64,000 nt of DNA from Antitrichia curtipendula. Its lineage: Eukaryota; Streptophyta; Bryopsida; Hypnales; Leucodontaceae. The DNA lies in NCBI GenBank assembly GCA_951230915.1, contig OX579635.1, positions 14,632,001 to 14,696,000 on the forward strand. The letters are read 5' to 3'. Shown here in pieces: positions 33,101-46,479 of the stretch (its first letter is position 1; each line of letters begins with the position of its first letter). Below the pieces are notes generated by a model, which had not been told where the DNA came from, did no database searches, and saw only the letters and a list, made by a program, of their open reading frames with translations. Position numbers and translations under genes: made by a program.

Positions 33101-33791
33101 ATGTTGGGATGTTGAAATTTTCAAATAGCTTATTTATAGTAAACCAAACTATCCTAATTTTTAGTGGAATTTTATTGCTACTTGAATAATTTCTATGAAT
33201 TTTTCAATGTGAATAAACATGGTTGACTCCCATGCAATCATCTTTTGCAATCCAAAAAAATACAAATATTTTTTTGGTAGTTTTTAAAGAAGCCCCTAAA
33301 TGCTAAGTGCATGTTTATATATTTGCTTTGCCTTTATTGTAGGAGGGTCTAAATTATTATCGACTATTTTAATTTCTTCACGGAAGAATTATTCCCGTAT
33401 AGAAGAATCTAGGCAAACTGACTTCGCCGTTGACCTTTTGGCATGTTTTTTTGCTAGACACACTTCCTTCCAATCTTTGGTTGCACCTTTTATGAAATGA
33501 TAGATTTTTACATGCAAAATACAACATGACTTTTTTCAATTTTCATGAATTGAATGGTGATCTTCATGTGGATTTCCCAAAAAGATTCCTAAGACTTAGT
33601 AGGATTTTTGACAACTTGTCTACCAACTCCTCTAATCTACAATCTATCATATGCACTCTAAGAATAAATCAAGTGATAGTCTAATTTTGGTGCTTCTCAT
33701 AAGTTTGGCCATTAGGATTTAGTTCTATTCCAAATCCCTTATTGACATTCTAAACTCCTATTTAGATTCTAGAAATGATAAATGCAAGTGC
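30156..33791. other. AT-rich repeat-derived DNA without a gene
   Basis: No coding potential seen. Between 31445 and 31790 the phrase TTAACTAATTGATTTTT recurs about five times at irregular spacing of roughly 57-86 bp, with intervening text like TATTGG. It reads as a decayed minisatellite. Confidence 0.5.
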
Positions 33792-33795
33792 TTAA

Positions 33796-34725
33796 CCCCT
33801 AAAGGTTTTTGACTATGTTTTTACCAAAACGCTCCAAGCCTCCATTTCTTGGACAAGTACCCAAAAAAAAAATTTAACTTTTTTGAACACATGTAACCAT
33901 AGGATCTTGTAGTAAACTAGTTTGAGAACATGTGGAAACAATTTCAAGAATTTCCACCATGTAGATTGCATGATATTAGCATTTGAATTGGAAAAAAAAC
34001 TTTTTTTGGCCCTGCAAAAACTGGGCAGCTGCACTTCAGATGGTCACACGTGCATGAAAAAATGCCCAAAATGGTGGTCACTCTTTGGATTCATTCCTGG
34101 AAGCAAGCTAGCAACATGCTTGAAAATTTTCAGATCATTTGGAATTGTACAACATATAGGAAAAAGTAGTAAGTAGAAAGAAGTAGAAAATGATTCAAAA
34201 CACTAAATTGTTAACAATTTATTCATGGAATTGAAAAATCCCAATCCCAATGGTTGTAATGTTGTAGTAAAAAGTCTACATCTAACTCTTTTATTTTCTT
34301 TAAAAATATTTAAAAATGAATTAAATAAAGGGCTTCAAAATTTATCTTAGAATAGAGATTCCATAACTACCCGCAAACTACCTACAAACTTAAATTCTCA
34401 TAACTTTTATCTCACTAATCCAAATGGAATTATTCAAAGCTTTCCATGTATATAAAGATCTAGAGAACCAGTTTTAAATTTAATTTTTTTTTAAAAGTGA
34501 ATCTTCTAGAAGTTTTTTTTGTTGCCCAAGTTGCCCGCCGAGCAATGAAAACAACATATCATACCATAATTTTTTAACCATGTAGTCAAAAGTTATGAAA
34601 ACTGTTGGGCCTTAAAGCTACATATTGTGTAAAATTTTCAAGGAAAAAAAAGAAAAAATTCCATTTGTAGTGAGGTGCCCAAAATTGCTATGTTCCCCCA
34701 AAATGCAATTTAGTACTTTAGGGAT
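33796..34725 (+). mobile_element. 930-bp TTAA-flanked MITE
   Basis: TTAA (33792-33795) plus CCCCTAAAGG on the left; CTTTAGGGAT plus TTAA (34726-34729) on the right. Internal sequence matches the copies at 16747-17685 and 57626-58543 (inverted). Short frames inside it recur in the other copies and are not genes. Confidence 0.75.
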
Positions 34726-34729
34726 TTAA

Positions 34730-37700
34730 GCACTTTTGGACTTTTAAGAAATAACACACTATATTTGTAGGAACTTCTACTAAACACACTATAAATATGT
34801 TTATTAGGTCTTTTGACTATAAATACTAATAAAATGAGCAAAGGAAAAAAAAAAAAAATTCCGAGATCCAAGTGACAACTACAAGGCTTACAATGGATTT
34901 GGTTTTGCTAACAACTAGATTTGAAATTTTTCTTAACAACTAAAGCCTTGAGTCATTTAAGTAATTTTGAAGATTGAACTACCAAAAATTGAGGCTTGAG
35001 TCTTTTAGCACCTTGGGATTTGGACTTTCTACAAACTTATTAAGGTATTTTTTAATGTAGACAATCAAAGCTTTGCCATCTCAAGGCTATTTCTGACATG
35101 GACAAAATACTAGGAGCATGGGAAGTCAAGGCTTTGCGATCAAATTAATAAAATGAGATGAACAAAATGATGGCAAGTCAAGATTTCATTGTGTTTTTCA
35201 CAACAAAGTAAATACTTGACTAGAATGACAAAGCCAATTAGTAGAATGTCATTACATACTTTTAAAGCAACAAATTTTAATACTAACACAAATTCCAACA
35301 TAACATAAACTTTGGTTGATAAAACACAATCACATCAACTCTAGGAAATTATCACAAGGGATTTTCCACCCAAAGAATATACAAACACAACATAAAATGG
35401 CACTAGAAGGCTATATAAGCAAAATTGCCAAGATAAGGGGGGCTAGTCTCTACAATTAGTAGTTTGTATAAGTTAGTACAATAAATTTCACATACAAGCT
35501 AGTATAAGTACAAAAACAACACCAACAAGGCAAAAAAGAATGCAAAATTTGAAGGGACCCCAATGTCCTTCAAAACTTACTTTAAAAACAAAAACAATGG
35601 AACAAACTATTCCTAAAACAACCGTTTGGAAAGTTTTAGCTCAATAGTAAAAAAAATCCATTATAATGAATCCAACATGAACAAAATATAAACAAAGGGT
35701 TTTTTGAGAGGGAGAAAGGTGCCCTTATATATATTCTTCATGGTCTCCCTTCCCTCACTTCTGTCAAGTGGTAGTCCTGTCACTTAAGATTTTCATCCAA
35801 ATTTAAATTTTTCTACTTCTATGGTAGTCTAAAACTCTAATTTTTTTAAAAAGACTCCAAATCACAAAAAAGTCTGCCATTGGCTTCAAAAGTCCATTTT
35901 CCAATTGTAGGTATTCCGACCATTTTTTCCTTTGCAAAAAAAAAGCATCGAAAGCTAGCGCCAAATCCACCAATTTATCCCTACAGGACCAAGGAGCCCA
36001 CTTTGGGCTTTTTGAGAACGTAGGCAGGCTCTATTGACTTCATAATTTGGAATTTTTGCATGAATTTTTTAGAATGGATGCTTCTCATCATAATCTACAT
36101 GTGAAGCTTTGTTTCATGTCATTCCGATAAATATTGCAAAAGTTAGGAGGGTTTTGTCAATTTCAAAGTCAAACTGGGCAACAAAAAAAAGATTCTAAAA
36201 GAAGATTAATTATATTTTTGGAATTTTATGGATTGATACCTACTCAAAAAAAATTGAACCATTGAATTACAAATAATGAGGTAAAAGGTATGAGGAGTTT
36301 TATTTTGTAGGCAATGAAGGTAGAACAAATATATGAAGTGGTCTTCTATTGTCAATTTTGAAAAAATTTAGATAATTCTTTTTTTAAGGATATTTATTTT
36401 ACTAGAATATTTTTACCATTAGGATTAACAATTGAATTTTTTTTCCAAAATTTATTAGCATATTAGTTACATCTTTCATTCAATAGTACCTTCTACTTTA
36501 CAATTTAAAAAAAAATGAATATGAAAAAAATTTGTTTAAAATTTTTTATATATATTCTCGACCCATTTTCCAGCATATTGACTAAAATGTACAAGTTAGA
36601 AGACATACATGTTTTTTACTAAAAATGTCAAAAAAAAAAACTTCACCTTTTGGAAGGACTAGACTGAAAGCCTACATTTTGAAGTTTAGGCACATTGAAC
36701 TTGCAATCAATGGGGATATTTATTCTAAAATTTTGGGGCAATGCACTTAAACAAGCTAATCAAAAGATCATATTGTTGATTTTGTTAAAAATAAATATTG
36801 ATGAAGTTTTTGACCTTACTTTGGGGACAAGTATTTTGAAGCAATTTTGGGCCTCCAAACATAATGGTCCTTCAAGGGTTAAAACAAAATGGGATAAACA
36901 TCCAACTAAATATTGAAGTTTACTTTATCCAAAGAAATAAACTAGTTTGGGCTTTTTGGAAGGTGCAAGGGAGTAAGAAAAGGCCCCATTTTGGCCTCAT
37001 TATGATTTCTTATGCTTCCCAAACGCCAATGAATTCCACAAATAATCTCTAAATTGATTGAAATTGGAGAATCTTATTAGTTCAAGTACTTTTAAATATT
37101 GGATTGCATTGAAATTTGTTGGTGTGTTGTTAGCATTAAAAAATGATATATACTAATTTTTAGCCAGATTTTATCGCAATCTAGGTCATTTTTAGAATTT
37201 TTTTATTTTTGGTTTAAGCGGTGGACAACTTGAAGGAAGAGCTTCAAAAAGTTAGAAGATTTTAGAAACTTTTATGGAAATTCTCATGGAATTCTATAAA
37301 AGATGTTTAGGTTCATATTTTCACTTTGCACATTTGAAGAAAGAAAATAAAATCTTGCTATCTTTTTTAATTACAGATAATCAAGGAATCTTCCACATGG
37401 AGAGGAACCTTAGCAAACCAATTTTGCCATTGGATTTTTAGCGTGATTTCAACCCGGAATACCTTACTTCTATTGTAGATGCACTCCACTTGTCTATCTT
37501 GGGTATATAACACTTGTAGTCAAACAACTGAGGGTTCTATTTGGAATCAACTACAAAACTGTAACCTATCTTTGGGAATTGACTTAGGAATTTTATAGGA
37601 GTTTTTTCAGACCATTTTAGCAAAAATTAGTTAAATGCAAGGCAATTTTAGGCATTTTAGGCAATATTCACTAGTGTTTACAATTTCTACTACCAAGTTT

Positions 37701-40700
37701 TAAGGTCTATTTATATGCCAAGTTTTAGCTATTTTAGATATTCTATCATATTTAAATCACAATCAATATTAGTATGTAATATACTTAATTTTTGTTTAAC
37801 ACTCCATTTGGAGGTTTTAGAATTCAAACTTAACTCAAATAAAAATAGGAAAAATACACTAGATGAGTCCAATAACATACTAGAAATTTTAAAAATTTAA
37901 CAAAAAAATGACAAAAATTATGTTATTCTGAAATTTTTGCTTCCGATATCCTATTTTGCAAATTTCAACTAGAATTTGTAATATTTGTTAACTTTAACTC
38001 ATTTTTAACACTTTTTATTATCAAACTATTACTAAAAAAATTGCAAAAAATAAATCCTAAAATATGTAAACATAGGTTACTTTTATGCTAATTATGTTTT
38101 AAATTGCACAAGTCCTTTGGCTTGCTACATTACATTATCAAACAATAGTAGCTAAGAATTCATGAAAGAAGTGGTAATTTATTTGCAACTAGTGCTTGAT
38201 GCTTATTCTCTGTAAGTTCTTCTTGATATGCTCTTCAATTGCCTAATCATAATTTTTCTCCAGCAATTTATGTTTTAGTTGAATATTTTACATCTAGAAA
38301 ATTCTACAAGAGGGCCTTCAAAAAAAAGAAAAACATTAGCTTCTTCAACAACTAGTTCTCAAGTTTTCTATGTCATACATTTTATTGGCTCCATCACTAA
38401 GAACATCCTATTGGGCTTTTTGGCTTGTTAGGGCTTCAATTTAGACAAGGATTGAAAACATATGCCCTTCAATTGCACAGTGTGTAGTGTACAAATGTTT
38501 CAAAATACAAAGACATATTTAAGATGCAATAAAACTCTAAATGAATTGGCTTCTTTTTCTTAATTCAAAAGTTGATAGTAGAAATGCTCTACAATTTTTT
38601 TGATCTTTTGAGACTTTGTTGTGCAATTTCCATTAAAATTTGTAGGCATTGAATAGGCAAAAATAGTGTAATTCAACATATATTATTACTTTGCTAGAGT
38701 GTGAACCATCAAAGGAAGATTGAAATCATTTACCAATTTTTGTGATATATAAATATGTCAAATGTGCAAGTGATTGTGCATTTATTTTGTAGTAAACATT
38801 GCAAGAAAATGTAATAAATTGTTTATGCGGCACGAGGATTATACAATCTATACTCTTGCGAGCAATTCATACAAGGAGAAAGGTATGTGCATACAAGCCT
38901 GTTTGGACCAAAAGGGAAAATAGTGACCTTGTGTGGCACTTTGATGTGACCCTCATTTTCCAAGTGTAACCTCTATGTCTATGTCTTTAGATTAAGACTC
39001 CATTCTGTAAAGAAGGATACTTATTGTTTGAAGGACACTGGTACAATGAGTAGGTGTAGGAGTGGAAGTAGTTTGCAAACACAAAATAAACTATAATGAT
39101 TACAACCTATGGTAATCTTCCTTTGGAAGTACAACATCCTTTACCTTTGTATGAAATCATATCTTGGTACTTGAACATATCCTTTGCCTAATTTCACATG
39201 CTTCACTAAATTACTATCTCTTGAAAAGATGCAAATAAGCCTTGTTCTTCCAATTTCGTCCTCCTCTTTGGAAAAATCCAAAGTTGTTGATGTGCTTTAA
39301 GAAAATCGAGTCCCCCTTTCCATGCCGTTGATCTACATTGCACAAAAAAACTAAAACTAAATGAGATGTAAGTATTGTAAGAAGCCAACTAGTTTATGTC
39401 CAAGTGAATGTAAAACATCAGTGGTAGGCTAGCTCATTGTGCAATGACACCTATGTGCATGTCGGCAAAACAACCATTTAGAAAGGAGGCTTCTTTCCCA
39501 ACCTTTTGACTTCCTTGCATGATTTTTTACAAATAAACATTTTTGAATAGGTTATCATTCTTTGCAAGCAATACTTGAAGTTTTTTGTTTTTGTATGCCA
39601 TTTTTAATGCAACATGTTGAGTCCTATGATATGATGTTTTTTCTTATTGTGTAGCACGACTAAGCTCTCTATGGAACTATGGAAGGAGATGAAGCAAAAT
39701 ATAGAAAGTGGGCCCGAGATGAAACAGAGTGCCTCAAAAATTCTTGTAAGTCTTTCAACTATTATTTGCTTCTGTAGGAGCCAACTACCTGCTATTTTAT
39801 ATTCCATTTAAAATTCAATCATTGTGATATTATTTTCAAAGGTAGTCAACTAGCTTGATGTATGTAGAGGAAGATTCTCCAATGTAATATCTAATTAGTC
39901 AATTTCTAGTTGTGTATGTAGTGTTTGGAGGTGAATTGGGAGAGTTCAAGTTTGACAATTTGTATCTTGATTTGCAAGGGTGGTGATGCTTTGGATTGCG
40001 GTAGAATGGGATGCTCATAAATGCTTGTGAATTTTGAATAAGGAATTTAGTATCAAAGGGTGTTTGAAATTTTGAATGCTGAAATTTTATGTCAGCTACA
40101 TAATTATTATTTGGTAATCTTTTTTATATTTTTTGTTAACTAATGCTTTCTAATTCACCTATTTTCCTATTTCTGAATGTTTTTATCTTTACCTAAGGAT
40201 AATTTGAAGAGGTAGTAGGAGACAAAAAATGAGAAGGAGATATAAGGTTGAAAAAAGAGTTGTTGAACAAATTAGGGTTTAAGTGACTGAATGTAAAAGT
40301 CTTACATTCAATGAAAAAAAGAATAGTGTACCCCTTTTAGAATTTGTATATATTTTTCACAACCACTGAAAAATTGATACATGTACCCTTTTTTAAAATT
40401 AGGTGTGGTTTTATTGCTTTTGATATGGTTTGTCACTATCACTATCTCCTCAAAAGAGGCAATAATTGCCTATATACATTGTAATTGACTAAGAATTTCA
40501 ATATACTGCCAGAATAAAATTAGTAAAGGAGGGTCATCACTTATAACTATTAAACAACCCCCACATAGGCATTTTCTAAGATTCTTTCATACAACTGAAA
40601 TTATATTGGTAAATCTTCTAGTGGTATTTTAAAATTATATTTTGAACAATTTGATAAAGGACTATATTGGAAGTACTTGTCTTTCCAAGACTCTAGATAG

Positions 40701-41219
40701 TTGACTTTTTTACACTTCTGAATTAAATAAAAGAACTTGTTTTTGTTGTCACATGTTTTTTTAAATACTTTCACATGGTGACCTCCCCCAGTACAAAACA
40801 CATTGTATAGTCTTGATTTTTCTCTTTTAAAAATTGGGCAATCTACAGCTTGGGAAGACGCAACTACTCATTCATCGATCAATTTATAACATGATTTTTT
40901 GACTTGTAAAATTTGGTTTTATTATATAGATATAATTGTAATTTAAATGTTTTAAATTTGCTGAATGAATATTGAAATAAATAAATTACACCTATATTTG
41001 TAATTAAATGATTAGTATTTATTCTCTTAGAAATTACATACAGTCATACACTCATATAAATTTAAAATGAAATATATAGCTTCAAATCAACATTTTGAGT
41101 TTTTTTCATTTTTTCAAAAGTTAAGTATTACAAATTTGTTGCATTTAAATGTATGAACATATAATGAATTTCTATATAATCAAAGAAATTTTGACTGTAA
41201 AGACATTAGAATGTGAGTA
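34730..41219. other. AT-rich stretch without recognisable genes
   Basis: Only short frames, no recognisable protein motifs, many poly-A and poly-T runs. There may be decayed repeats that I cannot delimit by eye. Confidence 0.5.
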
Positions 41220-42271
41220 CACTAAAATTGGTAAATAGTGTTGGGTGACAATTAGTGTTCCTCCTTGTTTTTCACCCCTATATTCATGTGTAAATAGTGT
41301 TGGGGCATTTAGAGCATTGCTACGGCTGACAATTGGGCACGCCAGCTTCTTTTGTGGCGGCAAACGTGCCAAACAGGCTCGCCAAGCAGGGTACACGCCC
41401 TGTGAAAGTTTCGTTGATAAAAAATTAATTGTAAGAATTATATTTCAAGATTGTAAATTATGAAAATCAACTTTCAATTCATGAAAATAGGTCTGTTGAG
41501 CTTTCAAAAGAATTTACAACTTAAGTCAATTTTTCTATTGATAATAGTATACCTTTATATGCATGTGAAGTGGTAGGATGTTGAACAATATGGTATATGC
41601 AAATTAGAATTACTAGGAGCTCAACACAATTCCTAAGTTTTGACAATGAGTGATCAAGTTTTCATCTTCAATTTATCCCATACTCTTTGAGAATCCATAA
41701 TGGACAATGAATTTCTTTATAAAACCACCTCTTCACCCTCTTAGAATATAAGGTACACCAATGCCGTAAATTACATATATTGTCAATAGATTTTTGTAAG
41801 GTGCTGTGTGAAATAACATTGGCATTATCTCATTTTCTTATAGCTTGTAATACTTGGGTCCTAGGATTAGCAAGCTAGGAGTGACTAACTGGAGGTCAGC
41901 TATCGATTTTTACCTCGGAAACGGGGTGATAGGGCACAATTTGACCATATGGTTAGCCGCAATAAAGCTCTACCATTTGGCCATGTATTCATTAAAATGT
42001 GGTGAGCCCAGTCTGTTTTCGCCTGCCATGGGACCCTTCCCCATGCTCCACCTGATCATTTGCCGTTTTGAGCTTGTTTCGAGAGCTGCAGTGGGGAAGC
42101 TCTTAACTCTCGCTGTCAAACTCTGGTCTTTCCCTAGAAATGACCAAATTTTACTATAGAGCTTAAATAGTGTTAGAATGGGTAAATAATGATCTAACAC
42201 TAACCCTGCAAATCACAATTAGTGTTAGGTGGGACAATTAGTATTGCCAACACTATTTACCAATTTTAGTG
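41220..42271. mobile_element. 1052-bp CACTA-like non-autonomous element
   Basis: The ends are CACTAAAATTGGTAAATAGT and its exact inverse before 42271; the match continues to about 25 bp. The flanks are GTA on the left and TAG on the right, so at best a 2-bp TA duplication is visible. Subterminal copies of ACAATTAGTGTT occur near both ends. A GC-richer core (41300-42150) has no recognisable protein. Confidence 0.7.
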
Positions 42272-43139
42272 TAGTGAGAAGCGATACATTTTGCCTTCAC
42301 TAACTAATTCCTAAAGACTCAAGCCACCTTGATATTTTTGTGTCAACATAATTTCAAAGTTCAAATAAACACTTATCAAAGAACTATTTTTGATATCTTA
42401 TTTTTTATTGAATATCCTCTAAAGTCTATTTTTAGCATCAAAAACATGAATTCTGAAACCAAATGTTGACGATTTTTTCATTCAAGATTTTGTACAAGGA
42501 TGTGCATTGCAAACCTAATTTCTTAGTGGTAACAGCTCTTGGAGATGACATTCAAATACAATATCTTGAGGAAAAATTCACATTGAAAATTCATTTGAAT
42601 AAATTGTAGAGTAGATTTTGAGAAGCTATAAATTGATTATGGTTATACATGTTAGTTTTTTACTTATGGCTTCATAATTTTTCATGACCACAACTTTAGA
42701 TATGATAGGTAAGAAGAGGATTGAAAGACTTTACTTCACTTTCAAGTTTTTAAGCCCCTTATAATCAAACATTATGATCTTTCAATCCATATGTGTTGAT
42801 ATTGGTGGGTTTTTTTTTCTAGGTGATCCATAACAAGCCTACAGTTATGATTTTAGTAAAATCTTTAAAACTCATCAAACTTCAACTTTTTGTATAATTT
42901 TGTGCAAACTCTACAAATTTCAAAAAAAGCCTTAGGCATTTAGGAGTTATTGTTATATGGGCCCATTTTCAAGTTTTGCCTCTCCACATGGTCATTTATT
43001 GAAGACATTGTATAATCTTAATACTTTAACATTTGGCATTTCAAGAAATATAATATTCAATGTTTTAAAAATTGACATTTTAATCTTAATATATATTAGA
43101 TTGTAGAGACTCAACCATTTTAGAATTTCACCATTTAAC

Positions 43140-43590
43140 CCTCAAAGGACCAAGCAACACTTATCGACACCATAGCATTTTGGTCATTAAATTATGAACA
43201 CAATTTTTATGTAATTTTTCAAACATAATTTCACACAATAAGTGCTAAAAAAAATGGCAATTACAAGCAATAACTTTCATAACTTCTAACACCACGGTTA
43301 ATCCCTAAAGCTCTTTGCAAGCTAATATAGGTTTTGCAAAATTTGAACATCTAAAATGGAATATTAGGCTTTCTCCGTCATTTTAAAATTTTGAATTAGA
43401 AGAACAACCAAATTTTGAAGGAATCTAATTCTTTTGAAGATCTAAAGGTTGGATAAAAAATTTATATATGTTTTATTTTTGCTTTTGGCCCCCACTTGGA
43501 GCAAGTGTAGTACAACATCATTTTATTTTGAAATTTTGGCTTATTATTTCTATTAATTTGAAGTTCCTCAATTTTTGTTGCAAAGGAATT
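43140..43590 (+). mobile_element. Left-part fragment of the TTAA-flanked MITE family
   Basis: TTAA (43136-43139) plus CCCTCAAAGGACC, then phrases similar to the left half of the 57626-58543 copy. No right end is seen. Confidence 0.45.
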
Positions 43591-43595
43591 TTAAA

Positions 43596-44370
43596 TTGAC
43601 CTCCAAAGTTCCATCGTCCTTTGGGGAACAAAATGGTTTTTATGCAGGCTCCTATGTTATCAAAATTTATTGTAATTTTCTAAATTTCTTTTGAAGATAG
43701 AAAAACACATTAGCTTTCTAGGAATATAATTTTTATTTCAATTAGTGCTAGGAGCAAAAGCTATAGCATCATAAATTCAAATTTTTGTTTGGCGGGCACA
43801 AAAAAATCCACAAGAATATAAAATTTAAATTTGAAAAATTTGTTTCTGAAAGATGCTTTTTTACTTATATGGAAATCTTTGATTCATTTTGTTATGTGAA
43901 AGTTACAAACAATCTTGATTTTTGGACAATATAAGCATTTTTTAGAAAAATTAACCAATAGAATCCATTTCTAAATGCAATTTTAACAATCTTTCATGAA
44001 AAATTATTAAATAAGGTTAAATTTGTTGTCTAGAACAATTTCACCATTGGAATTATTGTATTTCATTTCTATCTTAGAGCTATTAACAATTTAGATTTTC
44101 ATCAATCTTAAACCTATTTCTACTTCATAATTTTTGAATAAGTGTAAATTAAGTGTGTTCTTTTGGCATTTTTTTAAAGACTCTCAAATCAATTTATTAT
44201 TATAAAAAATTAGGAATTCAAAATTAATAGAGCAAAAATTTTAGGTTAAGAAGATTCAAGTTCAAAAGGTCTAGTTGTACAAGGTGCAAAAAAAACTGTT
44301 CTTTTTGTAAATAAATGTAAATATCTTACAATATGCGTGGCTTTACATTTAGAAAAGCATTTTCACCGTG
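43596..44370 (+). mobile_element. Diverged copy of the MITE at 9701-10590
   Basis: The order of phrases follows 9705-10480: CGTCCTTTGGGGAACAAAATGG, AGGAATATAATTTTTATT, GGACAATATAAGCATTTTT and a final ACAAGGTGCAAAAAAAACTG segment. The terminal CCCCTAAAGG is mutated to CCTCCAAAG and no TTAA remains. Confidence 0.5.
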
Positions 44371-44552
44371 ACTTGTATCCCTTGAGTGCCCGAGATGAAT
44401 GGATATATCTAAAAGTATTCAATTGTTGCAATACATGGAGTTGATTGGAGTGGATTGTCAACTCTCTAGGTGGTAATTCAATCTAATTATAATATGAATG
44501 CCTCTCATAAATTTTTTGGATCAAGCCAAAAATTTATAGAACCTCCTAAATA

Positions 44553-44780
44553 CACTACAAGAGAAAGAGTTTTTTTAAGTGAGTTTTAAAGTATAGTTCT
44601 AGACATAAGATTATAATTTATAAGTCATGACCTTTAAGGAGATTTTCAATAAAAATTTACTAAAAATTCATATGTTTTTAGTAAAGTTTTACTAAAAATC
44701 TCCTAAAAAGCCATTACTTATAATCTTATGTCTAGGACTATATTTAAAAACTCATTTAAAACACTCCTTCCTTTTAGTTG
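44553..44780. mobile_element. 228-bp foldback MITE
   Basis: The left half (CACTACAAGAGAAAGAG, then TAGACATAAGATTATAA) is repeated inverted in the right half (TTATAATCTTATGTCTAGGA, ending CTTTTAGTTG). The whole unit folds back on itself with scattered mismatches. No target duplication is clear. Confidence 0.65.
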
Positions 44781-45470
44781 CAATGATATGAGAGATTAAA
44801 GGCATGGATCTCTACTAAATATGAACACATTGAATTGCTCAAATAGTGGGCAAAAAAAAGTACTTTTGTCCTATATAGCATTTATACCAAGCTTTGCCTC
44901 ATTGGAAGTAAACCTTTTTCTTGTATTATGCGGGAAATCCAAAATTTTGAATCTATGACTTCATTATTCTTCAAAATGCTTAATATTGTTTTGGATCTAA
45001 TTGGTTGAATTGAAAATATTTTTGGAACACATGAGTTGGTATTTAGAAATCAGTTGAAACACTTGGAATTTGGGTTCTAAGTATTACTATCAAAGACAAC
45101 AATGTTCAATCCTTTTTTTTTGGAATTGCTTCTTTCTTGTAAGCAAATGGTCTTTTCTTAAACAACCCAACCATTTCAAGAAAATGTTCTCTTGTAGTGA
45201 GGTTCTACATTGTTATATCAAGGCTTTCTGCCACTTGGACTTCCAACAATTCTTTGCAATGCAACTAGTGTCTAGACCATCTTATAGAATTCTTTGTGAA
45301 CGTCAGAAGGCATGTGGAATCTCAAGAGTGCAAATTAGAGGTGGCACTTGGTGGCTAACTTCCTACCAAAAAATCAACTAGTAGGAAAATCCATGCAAAA
45401 GTTGAACGCCCCCTTCTAAAGTGGCAAGGATTGAATTGTATCCAGAGGAAAGGAATTCTAAATCAAGTTC

Positions 45471-46273
45471 ATAAAAAAACATACTCTTTTGAACTACATA
45501 CATTCATATTCAAAACTTGATCTAAATTTGGCTATATTGAGAGTGGAAAGAATGTGAGTGCAATTATATAGTCCCAATTCAACACATTGTTGTAACTAAA
45601 CTATTTTATACCTAAAAACACTAGAATCATTTGTGTGAATGAACTTTGCATTATCTAGAAGACAAATATAATTATTGAAATATAAACTATCAATTAGTCA
45701 AGTATAGAATGGTTCTTTCATGAAGAGTTTCTTGAAATTTGATCTATAATCTCGAAACAATTTTATTTACTAAATTCTCAATAATAGAAGTGAAGAGAAG
45801 CATGGATATGCGATTGAATACTTGCGTCTTTTGAAGGAAACAAGAGGGACTAAGAGCCGCAAGACTTATCGGATCGTGACTTTTCTTCTAACTTGACAAT
45901 TCTCGCCGCGGAAGTGGAATTGATGGTGCTCCTTCACTTGTCTTGGATTTGGGAGACTTTTGCAACCTCAAGGTCTCCGCGCCTAAATCTTCTCATTTTG
46001 ATGTCCTCTGACTAGTGAAATTTTCAAATTTTTCTATGCTATTATCTTGGGATGTCCAATGTGCAAGATATATTTTGTTTAAACCATCAATTTCAAAGGT
46101 GTGAAATTTGGTAACCAAATCTCAACACCTTGATGTAAATGAATACCCCATTCCTTTTAAGGGGACTGTGGACCCTGGTCTAAACACTACTAAACCTCCC
46201 AACAACAACAATGTATGCAACAACGTCGAAGGTTGTTGATAGCACTCAAGTGTGATTCCAAAGTTGGCATGTG
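45471..46273 (-). repeat. Right arm of the 803-bp inverted repeat
   Basis: Reverse complement of 1-803 with 2 mismatches. The sequence from 46274 to about 46480 is still AT-rich and may belong to the same repeat, but its left counterpart lies outside the window. Confidence 0.95.
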
Positions 46274-46341
46274 ACGTCGATACTTACTGTTGTCCAAAGT
46301 GAATGCCGTTTCCAAACACGTTTGTTGCTAATTGTTGCATA

Positions 46342-46344
<3 letters not shown>

Positions 46345-46374
<30 letters not shown>
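46345..46374. repeat. (AT)15 microsatellite
   Basis: Fifteen uninterrupted AT units just outside the right arm of the inverted repeat. Confidence 0.95.
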
Positions 46375-46377
<3 letters not shown>

Positions 46378-46479
46378 TGCTCAAGCATGTTCCCAAATTG
46401 ACATCTTTGCTAAAGCATTTCCCATATGAAACGTTGCATGTAGCTACAAACGTTGCTTAACCCTCCAAATTCTGAGTTT

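Larger units (their letters stand above)
1..46273. mobile_element. Region bounded by 803-bp inverted repeats; possible giant composite element
   Basis: The first 803 bases recur in inverted orientation at 45471-46273 with 2 differences in the line-by-line comparison. Everything between is repeat-rich, AT-rich DNA holding nested transposons. GC-richer DNA without recognisable repeats starts about 200 bp beyond the right arm. This fits a ~46-kb element with long terminal inverted repeats. It fits equally well two separate copies of one repeat inserted in opposite orientation. The left arm runs into the start of the window, so its outer end and any target duplication cannot be seen. Confidence 0.35.
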
